A DNA stretch of 64,000 bases from assembly GCA_036571765.1 (NCBI GenBank), contig BROE01000013.1:15581226-15645225 (forward strand), in the 5' to 3' direction. Of this stretch, positions 12,765-25,050 are shown piece after piece. This DNA comes from Plecoglossus altivelis (lineage: Eukaryota; Chordata; Actinopteri; Osmeriformes; Plecoglossidae). Under the pieces are notes generated by a model. The model was given only the letters and a program-made list of their open reading frames with translations. It had not been told where the DNA came from and did no database searches. Every line of letters begins with the position of its first letter. The stretch's first letter is position 1. A program made the position numbers and the translations under genes.

Positions 12765-13330
12765 GTAGCCCTTGGCTTTTACAGCATTCCTTCAAAGACT
12801 TTTGGCAAACAATTCAAGCTATTTACTTATCCTGTACCTCCTAGGGAGTAAAATCCACATGATATCATGGGGTAAAAGATTATACAAACAGAAAAATCCT
12901 TTACAGGGAAAAGGAGCGTGGAGATATTCTATTATTCTGCTCTCCCCGTCTATTGTCACTTGCATTTGGCTTTCATTATGTTCCTGCCCCAGGCGCCTGC
13001 CAGCCTGTAAGGAAGCCAGCAGTGATTTGGTTTATAGAGATCATATGGCAAGGAACTGGGCCTTGAAGAAGCAGATTTGATGTATTTCCTATGATTTGAG
13101 CCTGGGTTTATTCTTTCCTGTTGTGGAACAGACACTCCAGAAGCACGCGCGGCGGGCCGGGGATGAGCGACAGAGCCAGCCAATTAAACGACAATATAAG
13201 CACTGTTTTCACACGTCTCGGGTTGCATTTCCTATCAGGAGGAACGGGGGCCTCTGAAAGAGATCCAAATGTGGGCAGGAAACCACACAGAGTGAAGGTT
13301 GCCTTTGTCATCAACAATTAATGTAACGGC
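12765..13330. promoter_or_regulatory. Candidate enhancer-like non-coding block
   Basis: Over 500 bases of complex sequence without simple repeats. It includes CCAATTAAACGACAA, a RUNX-like AACCACA, CAACAATTAATG and several ATCATATG/GATATCATG steps. Short open frames are present on both strands with no protein resemblance. It reads like vertebrate conserved non-coding DNA, but no alignment was possible. Confidence 0.3.
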
Positions 13331-13758
13331 CATGGCTGGGATCAGCTGCAGCCTGAGAGGGAAGCCTCCATCAAGCCCCTGGCACGGACCAAAGAAGAAG
13401 ACTGGGAGAGAAGTTTAGTCTACGGCCGATCGCAGACGCGCTGTAACAGCAATACATCACACAAAAGCTATTCTATTTCACAGGGTGGTTGGACTGAATG
13501 AGAGGAGTTTATTTTAAAGTTTTCTCAACTGTGTTCTGGTCAAACTAGATCACATCACACTTCTGTCTGGCATCTGCTCACGCCACGCACCCCCACCCCC
13601 GCCACCTCAGTGCCCCTGTCCCACACCCATACACAGTGCCAGTCTTCATTAATGTGACCAAAATGTCATCAACTAGTTTAATGCCCCTTAATTTCACTGT
13701 ATCGTTTACATTCCCCAGCACACTGGAAATGAGTACCAGCTGGAGAATTTGGAAACCA

Positions 13759-13895
13759 GGGAGGAGAGACAGAGACAGAGAGCGAAAGAGAGGGGGAGGT
13801 AGAGGGTTAGTGTTGAGGCAGAAAGAGAGAGGGAGAGACAGAGAGCAACACAGAGGGAGAGAGAGAGAGTGAGGGGGGGGGGGGGAGGGGGGGGG
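13759..13895. repeat. (GA)-rich tract ending in poly-G
   Basis: A purine-only or nearly purine-only tract of GAGA, CAGA and GGGA units ends in two long G runs. The Arg/Glu-rich open frame over it is a repeat artefact. Confidence 0.88.
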
Positions 13896-16800
13896 TTTGA
13901 ACAAGGCTATTTAGACGTGCTGCTTCGCTTTGCATTAGAGTGTACAATATCAGACATGGGGAGCCAAAGTGAGGCCAGATTTCAGGCAGCGTTGGTCAAG
14001 CTTGGAGCGACGGATCACTTACCTCAGGAAATCAAAGTCAATGGCAGAGGATCTAGCCTGGAGGGGAGCTGGGCAGCACACCGGGGAAAGTGTGAAACCT
14101 GGAGAAGGAAAGAGAGACGCTCATTGAGAAAAAAATCCATTACTGCTGGAGAAGCCAACAAGCATGAAAGGGGCTGTCTTGTTAAATTGGCTGCCTGATA
14201 AGGTTGGTCTTTGGCTGGTAAGGTTGCTCAAAGTCAGCGGTGACACGAGGCTGAGAAGCGGCCTTATTCACGTGGGCCGCTGTCTGGAGGGTCACTGCTC
14301 CGCAGCCCAGAACACCTTCTGTGAGTCATGAAGAAGAAAAACACCTCAAAGCAGAGACTTGCTGACAGTTTGTCTTGTTCCCAGCAGTGTTTGAGTGTTC
14401 TGTATCCAAACAGTGCAGCTCTGCCCTGTTGTGTTTGACTCCTCTTGTGCGGTTCAAAAAAGACATTGGAAATACAAATGTTTGTAACCTAAAGTGACTT
14501 TTGGCAGGATACAGTTGTGATTTTTGGGGCGTTTTGTCTGCATGCCAAATGCTGTGTAAGGTTTCTGTGAAGCTGAGGGTGTGACGCATACACAGAGACC
14601 TGATAGCACACAGGAAACCAGGCTTAGACAGCCTTCTCACAGCCTACTGTCTGAACAACGCCTAGAGCCCACAAAAGCACACTTGAATTCTCTCTCTCTC
14701 TCTTGTTTACTTTCTGACTTTCTGGCTTTCTGAACCTCTGAGCCTTCTCTCTCACTCTCTTTCTCCCTCTAATCACCCACTTAACCCAAAACCCAGTTGC
14801 CTCAAATTCAATCTAATATCTTATCAAGAGTCCCACAGCACTTTTTGGGGAGGATTTGGAGGGACCTTTAAATGCACAATATTCAATGGCTCTAAGACTG
14901 CAATCGGTTTGCGCCTAATGGTGCTCTGTTTAAAGAGGTTCCAGACATAAACCGATTTGAAACGCAGTTTGAGAATTACACAAGACATCCAGTGTGCTCA
15001 GCTGAGTTGGTTGGTGAAGTTTCCAGTGACCTTGACTCTGTCCTCTGTGTGTTTGTGATTGGAGAGGGGTTTTGGCAGAGTCCTCCAGGCCAAGGTGGCA
15101 CCAGGTAAGTCCCACCTGTGGTCTACGACCATCGACCCATTAATCGTCTTGGCTCTCTTAAGCCTGTCGATCCCCCACTAGATTTGTTTTTAATGCGCTG
15201 TGATTTTTCTGTCAACCAAAGCTGCTCTTTTTTATCTTCTTCCTGCTGTGAGGATGTGAATCTCAAGCGAGCCTCAAATCCCTCGTATAAGGACAAGTGG
15301 GCAAATACAGCTTAATCAAGAATCAATCTTTGAAAGAAATTATTCATTTACTTCTGCTCAATTTAAGCAAGAGCAAACTGGTGTTTGTGCATAAGCTGGG
15401 TGGGGGATCTGTGTTTTAACCAGATATATTTCTGTTAAGAAAGATAAAACCATCTACAGTTCAGTCCTTTCCTGATGTTCTTTACTGTAATCTGTTGCTT
15501 TACAAATGGAATGGAATGTTGATGAAAGAACGTGCATATTGCAGCTTGATCGTCCATCTTGAAATGTGTCTGTTCAAGGCTAATATTGAGATGCATTTCA
15601 GTACATTTCAGACCAATTTAATACTAATAACAGTCAGACAACTGACTTTTTGAGGACAATGGCCAGACAACACACAGAAAAGCACACACATACGACACAC
15701 ACATACACACTAAGTCTAAAATGTCACTGGAGTTAGATTTTTAGTCTGAAATATATGTTTTATGTCATAATTACTCTGGGGTCCAGACATATCTGGCCCC
15801 ATTTGGGTCATAGGAAAATACAGAATCATCATTTCACAATAATATCACCCTTGTCAAACTGTTTTAGGCATTGTGCTCTTAGATGAAGTAAAAGAAGAAA
15901 ATCAACTTCTGGAATTGTCCAACATGCCTTGAGCTTCCAAGATTGATCTACAAACTAAATGAGTACAGTACTTGGAAGGTGTGCCCAGATTTCCTTGCTC
16001 CCCTTCCAATTCAGTTAACCAGAATCCTGGTGACACATAAGATGGAACCACTTCAGTTAGGATCGTGTATTGTGCAAGAACAACACATGACATCACAAAG
16101 CTGGAGCTGTTGACTGCACTGTTTCTCAACTATTAACATTTGACTAGTTTAATTTTTATTTTGCGGGTGCCTTTTCTGAGCAGAGCGTGTTCTCGGTGAT
16201 GTTAAATCTCATGCTAGGCTCTGAGAGCATTATTGTATCAGTGATCTTTTGACAAGAGATCACACTGTAAGTGTTCTGATTAACTCTAATCCAGTTTACT
16301 ATGTTTTGCCTTTCTTGAGCAGTAAATGGCAGCGGAGATCAAAAAGTAGGTTCCGTCACAATTGGTTTCCATAGAACTAATAGTAAAAACAAGAATAAGA
16401 ACATTTGCGGTGTAACGACCGTTTTTTGGGTTGTTTTTTTGTTGGAGTTCCCTCAGCAATCAAAAGATCGTTGGGACTGAAAAAAAAACCCTCAACTCTG
16501 CATTTTATTTCATCATTGTATTTTTCCATCTTTACAAGGTTACAAATCACAGTTTTATTTTCAATCAACCTGCTCATGAGTTCTCGTCTGAAACATAGCC
16601 TGCAGTTTCAGAATGTAATATACTGGTCTGTTAACCAGTAAAGCTGTGTTTAGAGAGAATTGTGTCATTCCCTCGAGTGCTCTGATTTGTACTAAAGAAC
16701 ACTGACTTCATTTCATTTAATTACAAGCACTGAAAAAACCCATGTATTTTGCAAAGCACCACCTGTATTTGCAAGAAGGAGTGAGGTTTTGGGGGAAAAG

Positions 16801-16939
16801 CAGGACAAAAAGACGTTTTGTTGTTGGGAGTGGGTCGGCCCTGCCAGGCTTGAGCTACCCAGAACATTCCGTGGTGTCACATAATACTGTCAGCTTCCTG
16901 TTGGAAGTGCCAGCCCAGAAAGAATGACTGTGCTTGAAA
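13896..16939. other. Non-coding stretch without a recognisable gene
   Basis: Minor CT runs (about 14690-14772) and a CA-rich patch (about 15682-15710). The rest is complex sequence without recognised gene, RNA or transposon. Open frames are below about 110 codons and show no domain. Confidence 0.45.
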
Positions 16940-17006
16940 GTGTGTGTGGTTGTGTGTGTGTGTGTGGCTGCGTGTGTGTGCACACACATGTACGTGTGAG
17001 TGTATG
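16940..17006. repeat. Compound (GT)n/(CA)n tract
   Basis: GT dinucleotides interrupted by GGCTGC switch to CACACACA and then GTGTG. The tract is largely alternating purine-pyrimidine and self-complementary in part. Confidence 0.85.
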
Positions 17007-18039
17007 TTTTCATTGGAAGGTTGGTGGCGGTCAGGACAAGACTCATAACACTGTCAGAGAGTTTTCTATTTATATCATAAATACGTCCTCTGACATCTTT
17101 CAGTTACGGTCCGCTTCTTAGAACCGCACGTCTCATTGTCTTCGTCCGTGGATCAGCACCTGTGATATCTCTCACACAGCAGCCCAGGATGTCCTCCGTC
17201 CAGCTGTTTCCCAGAGTGTTCCTGCAGGTGTGCAGACTCCGACAGAAAGCAGATACGCAGGCGGATACGCCCTGGGAGAGGACAGGGCGTCTGACCCTCA
17301 GAATGGATTGCCGATACCCCACCACCAAGTCCAGCACTGAAGGAGCAGAACAACACTCAACAGGTTTTATGGGGTGCTCTGCGAACACTGTAATGTGCAG
17401 CCAAAACGCAGCCAGCGAAATAACTCACCTGTCCTCGTCTTGGGAGTGGAACGAAAACCATCTCCTGCTGGAGAGGAGCTGGGCAACGCGGTCCAATGAC
17501 GAATGCGGCAGACCAGGTTCCGAAGTGCTCTGAGTGACGCTCACTGTTTACCGGAAAGTGTCTTCTCACAGTACACAATGTGGCTGAGAAACAAGGGATC
17601 AATTAACAGCGATGTTGATCTCATGGATGAAGCATGTGGGGCTAATCCTTTTAAGAGCATTTCAATGCTTAGCTGCTCTCTTTTAAAATCATGTTCACTT
17701 AGTAATGCGCACCTGTTCCTTGTTACTGTAGCTGATAGACTGGGCGCCCTTTGGACTCTGGTTTGTGTCAGTTGTCCCATCAAGATGGCATTGGTGTTTA
17801 TCGAAGAAAGCCTCAAAGAATATATAAATGTTTAGCTCAGCGCAGACAGATTCACTGAGCTTTTTTTCCCGTTTTTTCACGATACAAAGACGGTTGTGTT
17901 TGGTTCAATGACTCATTGCCTTTGCGTTTCGCAGAAACAGTGAGGCCGTTAAATACATCTCTGTCCCTAGGTCAACATGGGACGCCGAGGCAAGGAAAGT
18001 GATTGTTAGTAGTGGCGCTTTGGGATTGTGTCATTGTGC
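17007..18039. other. Non-coding stretch; overlapping short frames not supported
   Basis: A plus-strand frame of 123 codons (17162-17533) overlaps several minus-strand frames of similar length. None carries a recognisable motif and no one frame has better codon composition, so no gene is called. Confidence 0.4.
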
Positions 18040-18680
18040 GTTTAACTCTGACCCCGGTGTCACGCGGCAACACACTCGTAACTTCTCTTCCACAGCCCTG
18101 TAATGTACTCAACAGGGAGAGAAGCCCTTAAACATTACGCGGGTGAAAATGTGTAAATGAGCCTTGGCCCTCGGCGGCTCAGGGGCTGAGTGTGTAGGCT
18201 GAGTAGACATTAACGAGGAGTGAGAGACCTTGGTGATTTAGAGGAGAGGCAATCCCACACCAACGAATGGAAAATAAACTCAAATAATAGATCTCAAGGC
18301 TGTAATTAAGAGAATCGTGATTCAACAATGAAGTCATGATCGAGTCATTCAGCCTCCAGCGCTCCAGCCAGCTCCAAGACAGATTTCAGGCGTGCAATTG
18401 CGTTGTTCGCGTTCTATTGACATTTTCTCCACAGGCTTTCTTGGCGCTCCATGGTAACGCTGAGCCACCTGAGAGAGAGGCTGGTGCTGCTAAGGTAGCT
18501 GGACGCCCAGCCTCTCCTCAGAGGAAAGCTCCCTCAGGATCCGTGAGCAGCGCCAGCAGACGTAGGAGCATCGTGCAGGGGTTGGTCTGTACAGGAGATC
18601 TAAGACATGGGGCAAGAGCTAACGTGAAACATGGAGTCATTGAGGGCATTCCAAAGCCAGCTTTAAACTAAATGGGTGGA
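18040..18680. promoter_or_regulatory. Candidate enhancer-like non-coding block
   Basis: Complex, repeat-free sequence, relatively CpG-rich for the window (ACGCGG, CGGCGG, TTCGCGTT), with TGTAATTAAGAG and GCAATTGCG motifs. The 111-codon frame at 18336-18671 lacks any recognisable domain. The call is compositional. Confidence 0.27.
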
Positions 18681-18819
18681 GAGGGAGGAGGCTGCTGAAG
18701 AGGACAATATTTTGGAGTGACACAATGAGATATGGAGTCCAAAAATGGTTCTGTGCCACAATTTCACACACACGCCCCAAAACATCTGATGTTGTTTTGG
18801 AGATTAGCATTCATCAAAA

Positions 18820-19560
18820 GGCCTCTCTGTATTTAATCGGGAAATATCTTCTCCCTCCCCAACATTAACCGCAAGGAAGCGTCTTGAGAACCCAAACAGA
18901 CGTAACTTTTGATTCCTCCTAATGACGCTAAACGTTTATTGCTCGAACACTGACTAACTGTGAAACTGATGTGACAAGCATCCTAGCAGGGACATACATG
19001 GAAGTGCTGCACCTGTCTATCACTCCACAAAAGAGCAGGCCATTCACTTCAGCCTTTCATCCCATACTCAATTAACAGCAAATCAAAACATTGTGCCTCT
19101 ACAACACGCCACGGGTGAATGGGGGAGGAAACGAGCCACAAACATGTATTTCTTGTACGTTTGCCCCAGAATTTAATTAGCCTTTTTTCTAACCTGTGAG
19201 CGCAGCGCCTCACCCCTGCTGTAAGATGCGGAATTCATTAAGCCGTTTTCTGCCCCCAGATTTTCACACCGCGGCTTTGAACATCTGCACCCTGTCATGT
19301 ATCATCCCATTCATTTCTACTTAATTTGATCCTAATATGTGCCTGCACGAGTAGCCAGATGTTGCAGCGTCGACTGTGGCACGGAAAGTTTTGTTCTGGA
19401 AAGGGGAGTTGTTGTGCGGTATACTGTAGTGCTCTCTGTGCCATCTTGAGAAGGGTCCGAGATGGGCAAAGACCGCATTGGAAATGACTCATTAATATGC
19501 AGAATAGTTTTAAGACTTTTATTTTGGTACAATCTTTGGGGGGGATATGATTCACAACTG
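18820..19560. promoter_or_regulatory. Candidate enhancer-like non-coding block, homeodomain motif rich
   Basis: Contains TTTAATTAG at 19172-19180, AATTCATTAAG near 19232 and CTCATTAATATGC near 19488, in complex sequence without simple repeats. This motif density is typical of developmental conserved non-coding elements. No open frame is supported. Confidence 0.32.
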
Positions 19561-21950
19561 CCAGTTCATACTGAAATCCATCAACATCTGACAAGGGCCC
19601 CCTTGAGGGGAACTTTGAATCTGTTTTTCACATTGATTAATTCCAATAGGCCTGTTTACAAGCACATCACATCACATCACCCAGCACATCTACAGTATAT
19701 GTACCAAACAAGTAAGACCCAGTTAAGTCTCCAGAGGTATTTATAAAGAGATATGTCCAAAAAAATGTGATCGCAAGAAAGGATGCTGTTGTACTAAACA
19801 TTGTGTTATTTAGTAGATGAGTTAAGTACAGTGCGATGAGACACTGACTATAGTGTGATTTAAAAACAGCTGTGTCCACTGTCTAATTGCAGAACAGGCC
19901 TAAGCATTATGATTATAGCATCACATAAAGCAGGGGCTAGCTGTGTCATGGCTGACTGTCGTAGGAGGAGGCTGGGATGTGTGAGGGGAGCAGAATACAT
20001 GGCGGTGTTTAGCGAGTGGGATTCTAAGCGTATGTCTGATTGCATACCGTGATGAATAGAAGTGTTGATACTTGAGCAGCTAATCAGCGCCATATGCCGA
20101 CCCCTGGCCCTCGCTCTCCTCTTGTCGTATCGAGTGGCTCATAGACGTGGTTCCTGACATGTCCGGGGCCCTGTTGCCTGCTTCCAGCAGCCTGGCCTAA
20201 TGAGAGGAGGAGTGGGGACGGGAGCGCACGGCCGGGCCCCTGGGAGCAGGAGGAGCCAGGGCCCGGGTCATGTGACCCTCCTCGGACGGGATTATGGGCG
20301 TCCCTGCACAGCGACCAGCGCCTCCCTTCAGCAAAAGACTCCATCTAGAGGAAGGTGGAATCTCTTCTTTTCATTTGACTCCACACACGTCTCAAACTTA
20401 TTGATCCATTGCCACCCATCCTTATATGGATGAACTGAAAGAATGTCACATGCTTTATTGAAATAAAGTCTTTGGTGACTGTGTTAATGTTTGGAACCGA
20501 ATCCTGAGCATCAAACAGAAAAATAGGGTCAAGTAGATGATGATGAAGATCAACGTGAGTTTCCCCCGAGCGGAGAAGTGAAACCAGGTCACCAAAACAA
20601 ACGTTCTAAACATGCACACTCGCCCCTGATTACAGTTTCTCTGGTGTAGCCATCAGGGGTCACAGGGTCAATTGTGTCCGTTTGCCCAGGATTGTTGTTA
20701 CACGGGGGAGAGCTGGGCAGGGCTGTCTGAGGAGAACCTGGCTGGAGCTCAGCTGAAACACACACCCGGCTGTCTGGGAGGAGGGGAGGAAGAGAACGGG
20801 GGAGGACTGGGGGAGGTGGGTGGGAGGACGGGGAGGGAAGGGGGACATCTGCTCCTGCTTAGCCCCCAAGCCTCAGCCCCAATCTGAGGGATCAGAGGGA
20901 GAGCTGTCCTTAACCCTCTCCTCTTACGACCGACCTTAGACACACTCCACCTACGGACCTCGGGCTATTTGTTGGAGTCAGGCGCCGATTTTATTAAATC
21001 GTCGCAACGCCTGACTCATGTTTTTTTTGTTGTTGAAGCAATCGTTTCATTTCATATTTGCTTCGTTATTTTAATCCTCCATCCAGACGAGCCTACAGTG
21101 GTGCCTTGAAATAAATGCATCTGTTCTAGCAGCTGTTTCCTGCGAATCCCCAGACCGGGCGAGAGCATCTCCCAGTCAGACTGCGTTGTCATCCAAAGTG
21201 ACTGCACAGCTTAGTGTCTTTGTCAGCTGACTGGTTCCTCATTGTTTTACAAGCTCACACACCATGCCAGCGAGAGTGAGCACAGGCCCCTCAGGCAAAG
21301 AGCATGTCAGCCAGCTTTGTTCGACAGGATGCTGGCGCTCCCCCGGCTCCACGGCCCCTCTGCTAACTGGGGAAGTCAGGGAGATTAAATGGAACATCCT
21401 GAAACTCATACCTCTTAATGCATTGTGACATCGACGCTCAGCCGAGACTGCAGGCGTACAAAGACGAGCGAGCGTAAAGAGAGACAAAACAAACAAAGGC
21501 AAACAGTGGCACTAGATACCGCGGATCTCTGTGTTGCTCGATGGCACGCGTTAGATATGATTTGAAGGCTTAGATAAAAAGAATAATTCACACTGTAACA
21601 CAGACACATTTTTGTATGTGTAGCTGCAGCTGTTGCCCTGCTTATACAGAGAGAAAGATCCTCTCATGTGAAATGATACCGTATATTTAAATTGATCTTG
21701 TCCCGCATCACAAGGCCATCAGGAACAACTGTTATTCTATTCAACAAAATGTCAGTATAATGGATAGTCTTGTTTTTTTCCTGTGTCCTATTGAACAGTA
21801 TATTAATGAAGCACTCTGATACTACTTGCATGAATTATTCAGGGCAGGGTCTGCCCCGAGTCACTGGAGAACCAGTCACCAGGGAGCTTCTGTCCTGAGA
21901 GAAGATGCCAACAACAGAGTCTTAGTGTGGCCCTTCCACCTGGCCATGTA
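19561..21950. other. Non-coding stretch with G/C-rich patches
   Basis: G/C-rich patches occur at about 20100-20300 (including an E-box in GTCATGTGAC near 20267) and a G-rich, quadruplex-prone patch at about 20764-20852. No gene or mobile element is recognised. The repeated ACATCACATCACATCACCC near 19665 is a very short tandem. Confidence 0.42.
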
Positions 21951-22559
21951 GTGGGTGTCTGTAGAGGTTGTCTGTAGAGGGTGTCTGTAGAGGGTGTCTG
22001 TAGCAGGTGTCTATAGAGGGTGTCTGTAGAGGGTGTCCGTAGAGGGTACCTGTAGAGGGTGTTTGTTGGGGGTGTCTATAGAGGGTGTCTGTAGAGGCTG
22101 TCTGTAGCAGGTGTTTATAGAGGGCGTCTGTAGAGGGTGTCTGTAGAGGGTGTCTGTAGAGGGTGTCTATAGAGGGTGTCTATAGAGGGTGTCCATAGCG
22201 GGTGTCTGTAGAGGGTGTCTATAGAGGGTGTCTGTAGAGGGTGTCTATAGAGGGTGTCTGTAGAGGGTACCTGCAGCAGGCGTCTATAGAGGGTGTCAAT
22301 AGAGGGTGTCTGTAGAGGGTGTCTGTAGAGGGTGTCTGTAGAGGGTGTCTATAGAGGGTGTCTGTAGAGGGTACCTGCAGCAGGTGTCTGTAGAGGGTGT
22401 CAATAGTGGGTGTCTTTAGAGGGTACCTGTAGAGGGTGTCTGTAGGGGGTGTCTATAGAGGGTGTCTGTAGGGGGTGTCTGTAGCGGGTGTCTATAGAGG
22501 GTGTCTGTAGCGGGTGTCTGTAGAGGGTGACTGTGGTGGGTGTCTACAAAGGATGTCTG
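21951..22559. repeat. 13-bp minisatellite, about 46 copies
   Basis: Tandem units of 13 bases, consensus TGTCTGTAGAGGG, with common variants TGTCTATAGAGGG, TACCTGCAGCAGG and TGTCAATAGAGGG. A higher-order period is visible: the variant block GTACCTGCAGCAGG recurs at 22267 and 22371, exactly 104 bases (eight units) apart, followed each time by a TGTCAATAG-type unit. The period is not a multiple of three and there are no spacers, so it is neither coding nor a CRISPR array. Confidence 0.97.
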
Positions 22560-22780
22560 GCATTAGCAGAGAGGAATGGAGTTATGGGGAAACAGAGGGA
22601 ATTTACTGCAGAGTAGACAGAAAGAAAACAAGCTGGATGTTTACTTTACACTCTGAAGGACAAACACTGGGAGAGTGCTTTATATCTCTCATAAGGAGAG
22701 ATACAGCCCAAATGTAAAGGGCTCACTAAACTACGGATGTTTGTGTGTGGGAGCCGAGGAAGGGGGAGAGGAGTATGGAC

Positions 22781-22810
22781 GGGTGAGGGGGTGGGGGGGG
22801 GTGAGGGGGG
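22781..22810. repeat. G-rich tract, quadruplex-prone
   Basis: Several runs of four or more G separated by T, A or GA steps on the plus strand. G-quadruplex formation is possible but inferred from the run pattern only. Confidence 0.6.
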
Positions 22811-22859
22811 TTTTCCAGAGAGAGCCGGAGAACGGGAAACAGGCATGACAGTCAACGGC

Positions 22860-23175
22860 AGATATATAAATGTCTGAAACAGTCATTATTATTTCATACA
22901 AATGCCTTTTCTTTGCCTGAAAAATTCAAGCCGCAGCAGCGGCGGCCGGTACTGATGCTGCACATGTCAGAAGGAAGCCCAGGGACCACAGATGATTTAG
23001 CTGGGGGAGGAGAGCGTATGCAAAAACCACATGTGCAACAGCCAGCAGTAAACAGTGAATATGTGGTAAACTTGGCAGGACACTGCATTTTCTGGAGACT
23101 TGCACAGCCAATTTGTGTTAAATAAAGAGAAGGGCCCGGCCAGGCGGCTTGATTCTTTCGTATTTCAGTTTGAGG
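22860..23175. promoter_or_regulatory. Candidate enhancer-like non-coding block
   Basis: Complex sequence with a CAGCAGCGGCGGCC core, AACCACATGTG (RUNX-like plus E-box) and CAGCCAATTTGTGTTAAAT. Small open frames on both strands show no family resemblance. The call is compositional. Confidence 0.3.
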
Positions 23176-24299
23176 ACACGCCAATGTTTTTACTCGGTGC
23201 TGTTTGTAATAGAGGGTATTCCCAACCAAAAAAAAGAAATGCTAGACCAATGTGCTCTCGCACTGCTTTGTAATGTCATGCACACTGGGGACTACTGTAC
23301 TCTAAATCTATCTACTGTAGTCTAAATGTGTACAGTAATGGCACTGTTAGTGAGCAGTTTACACAAATAACAATACAAGGAATAACCGTGAATGCTGTAT
23401 TTCCCTGTATGTAGAAAACAAGGATTAATTTGGACAGTAACAAATGACAAGCGACTTTATGAAATTGATGAAAACTAGAAGTGAATTTACAAAGTAACAT
23501 TTATTTACCCACAATGGTAGAATGAAGTCCACTGTACTGCAGTAAACACAACCACCTACAGTAAGGCTCTAATTTCGCAATAATGTCATGGCTGTTTTCC
23601 AGAGGAAATCCTGAGTAAACCTTGTCTTTATCCAGAGCTAACCTTTACCTTTGCTCCTCAGAGTGAGATCACATCTTCTCCAGGGGGATTACATTTTATA
23701 ATAAAAAGGGTAAATGACATTCAGATGGAATAATCTATCTTTCTCTTTAATCGACCTCTCTTTTAGATGGTAGTAATCTGTTGAATGTTATGAAATTCAG
23801 ACCAATATCCCTTGTTTTTTTTCCCCTGTCCACAGCAAGCGCTCACTATCATAACTGCTTCCAACTCATTAGTTCCAAATTCATTTGATCTTCGTTTTTT
23901 TTGTTGAAAAATTAATCATGCTTTGGTGACACACCACGTGTGATCAAATTACAGCCACAATAGTTCCGAGCGGAGCATGTGTTGGGGCTGACTGTGGACA
24001 TGCTCTGCTAATGACTGAATCACAACATTCAAACAACGGCCATGTTTGACAAGCTATAGCCATTCCCTCCTAACTCTCACAACCCCATTCCCTAATTAGA
24101 CACACGCTCGCTGGTGGCACGGCCGCACAACATCCCTCTGCATACGGTCAAGACGCTGGATTTGCATGCAGCGCTCCAGTCTTTAGCCACTGGTTCGATG
24201 ACCAGCTGTACACAAAAATAAACAAGAAACTCCTTCCTCGCCTGTGTAGGACTCACAGCGGTGGTTTCTTTGATCTGGGCTCCTTGATCTGTCGGGCCC
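23176..24299. other. Non-coding stretch without a recognisable gene
   Basis: A/T-rich complex sequence with an octamer (ATTTGCAT) at 24160-24167. No gene, RNA or transposon is recognised. Confidence 0.42.
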
Positions 24300-24560
24300 A
24301 CGGTGTCACATCCCTCTGTGATGTAGCAGATTAATTAGGTGGAACGGCTATTTATCCGTTAAAATCATAATACTAATTTAGCCAATGCACTGCGGAGGCT
24401 CTGTGGGTGGGAGCGGCGGGTCCTTGGTCTCCACGTCATCCTCTGTGCCGCTCGCTAAATACATGGAGAGGCGATGGAGAAAGGAAGCTGACAGAGGAGC
24501 CCATTACCAACGATAATCAATTTGATGAAGAAATACATTGTCTCCTGCTGTTTGACTCAT
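24300..24560. promoter_or_regulatory. Candidate enhancer-like non-coding block
   Basis: TTAATTAG at 24331-24338 is followed by AATCATAATACTAATTTAG, giving several homeodomain-type cores within about 60 bases of complex sequence. The block lies just upstream of the CpG-dense patch. Confidence 0.3.
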
Positions 24561-24689
24561 TCTACCGACAGGACCCGTGTGCGTGACGAACGTAGTCATT
24601 TGGAACAATGCTGAAAAAGGGCTGATTAGTGAACTGGTTTAAGTGTGAATGGATCTCCCAAGCAGGGCCGGTCCCTTGTCCCTGCTCTC

Positions 24690-24824
24690 TCACGCGCTGA
24701 GGGAGTCGCCGCTCAGCGCTACGGCGCTGCGGATGCTGCGCGACGGGCTGGGTGAGAAAGTGCGTGGCTGGCGGATGGGTGTGCGTCCGCGTGTGTTAGC
24801 GTGTCTGTGCGCGCGTGTGTGTGA
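24690..24824. promoter_or_regulatory. CpG-dense patch, possible small CpG island or promoter
   Basis: I count about twenty CpG dinucleotides in roughly 135 bases, in a window where CpG is otherwise sparse. A donor-like GGGTGAGAAAG sits at about 24750. The patch merges at its right end into alternating GT/GC sequence. A plus-strand frame (24649-24864) and two minus-strand frames stay open across it, but none is recognisable. It could be a transcription start, an exon of an unidentified transcript, or simply CpG-rich DNA. Confidence 0.25.
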
Positions 24825-24964
24825 CCCACCCATGAGGCTCTGGCCATTAGCACATTGGTCATAAAATGTAAAATGTCGTGTAATTGAATTACTGCATTGG
24901 CGGACGCTAATGTCATACGCACCTACTGGATGCACACTTTAGCCAACACACACAGATACTGACA

Positions 24965-25050
24965 GGGGGAGAGGGAGAGAGAAACAGAGACAGACGAAGG
25001 AGGAAAGATAGACAGACTGACACAGAAAGAAAGAGAGAAACAGACAAGAC
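24965..25050. repeat. (GA)-rich degenerate microsatellite
   Basis: GAGA and CAGA units with interruptions. It is purine-rich on the plus strand. Confidence 0.8.

Noticed and set aside
17162..17533. 123-codon frame and overlapping minus-strand frames
   Set aside because: Several frames overlap on both strands with equal quality and none is recognisable.
21951..22559. CRISPR-like array
   Set aside because: The units abut without unique spacers, and the genome context is eukaryotic.
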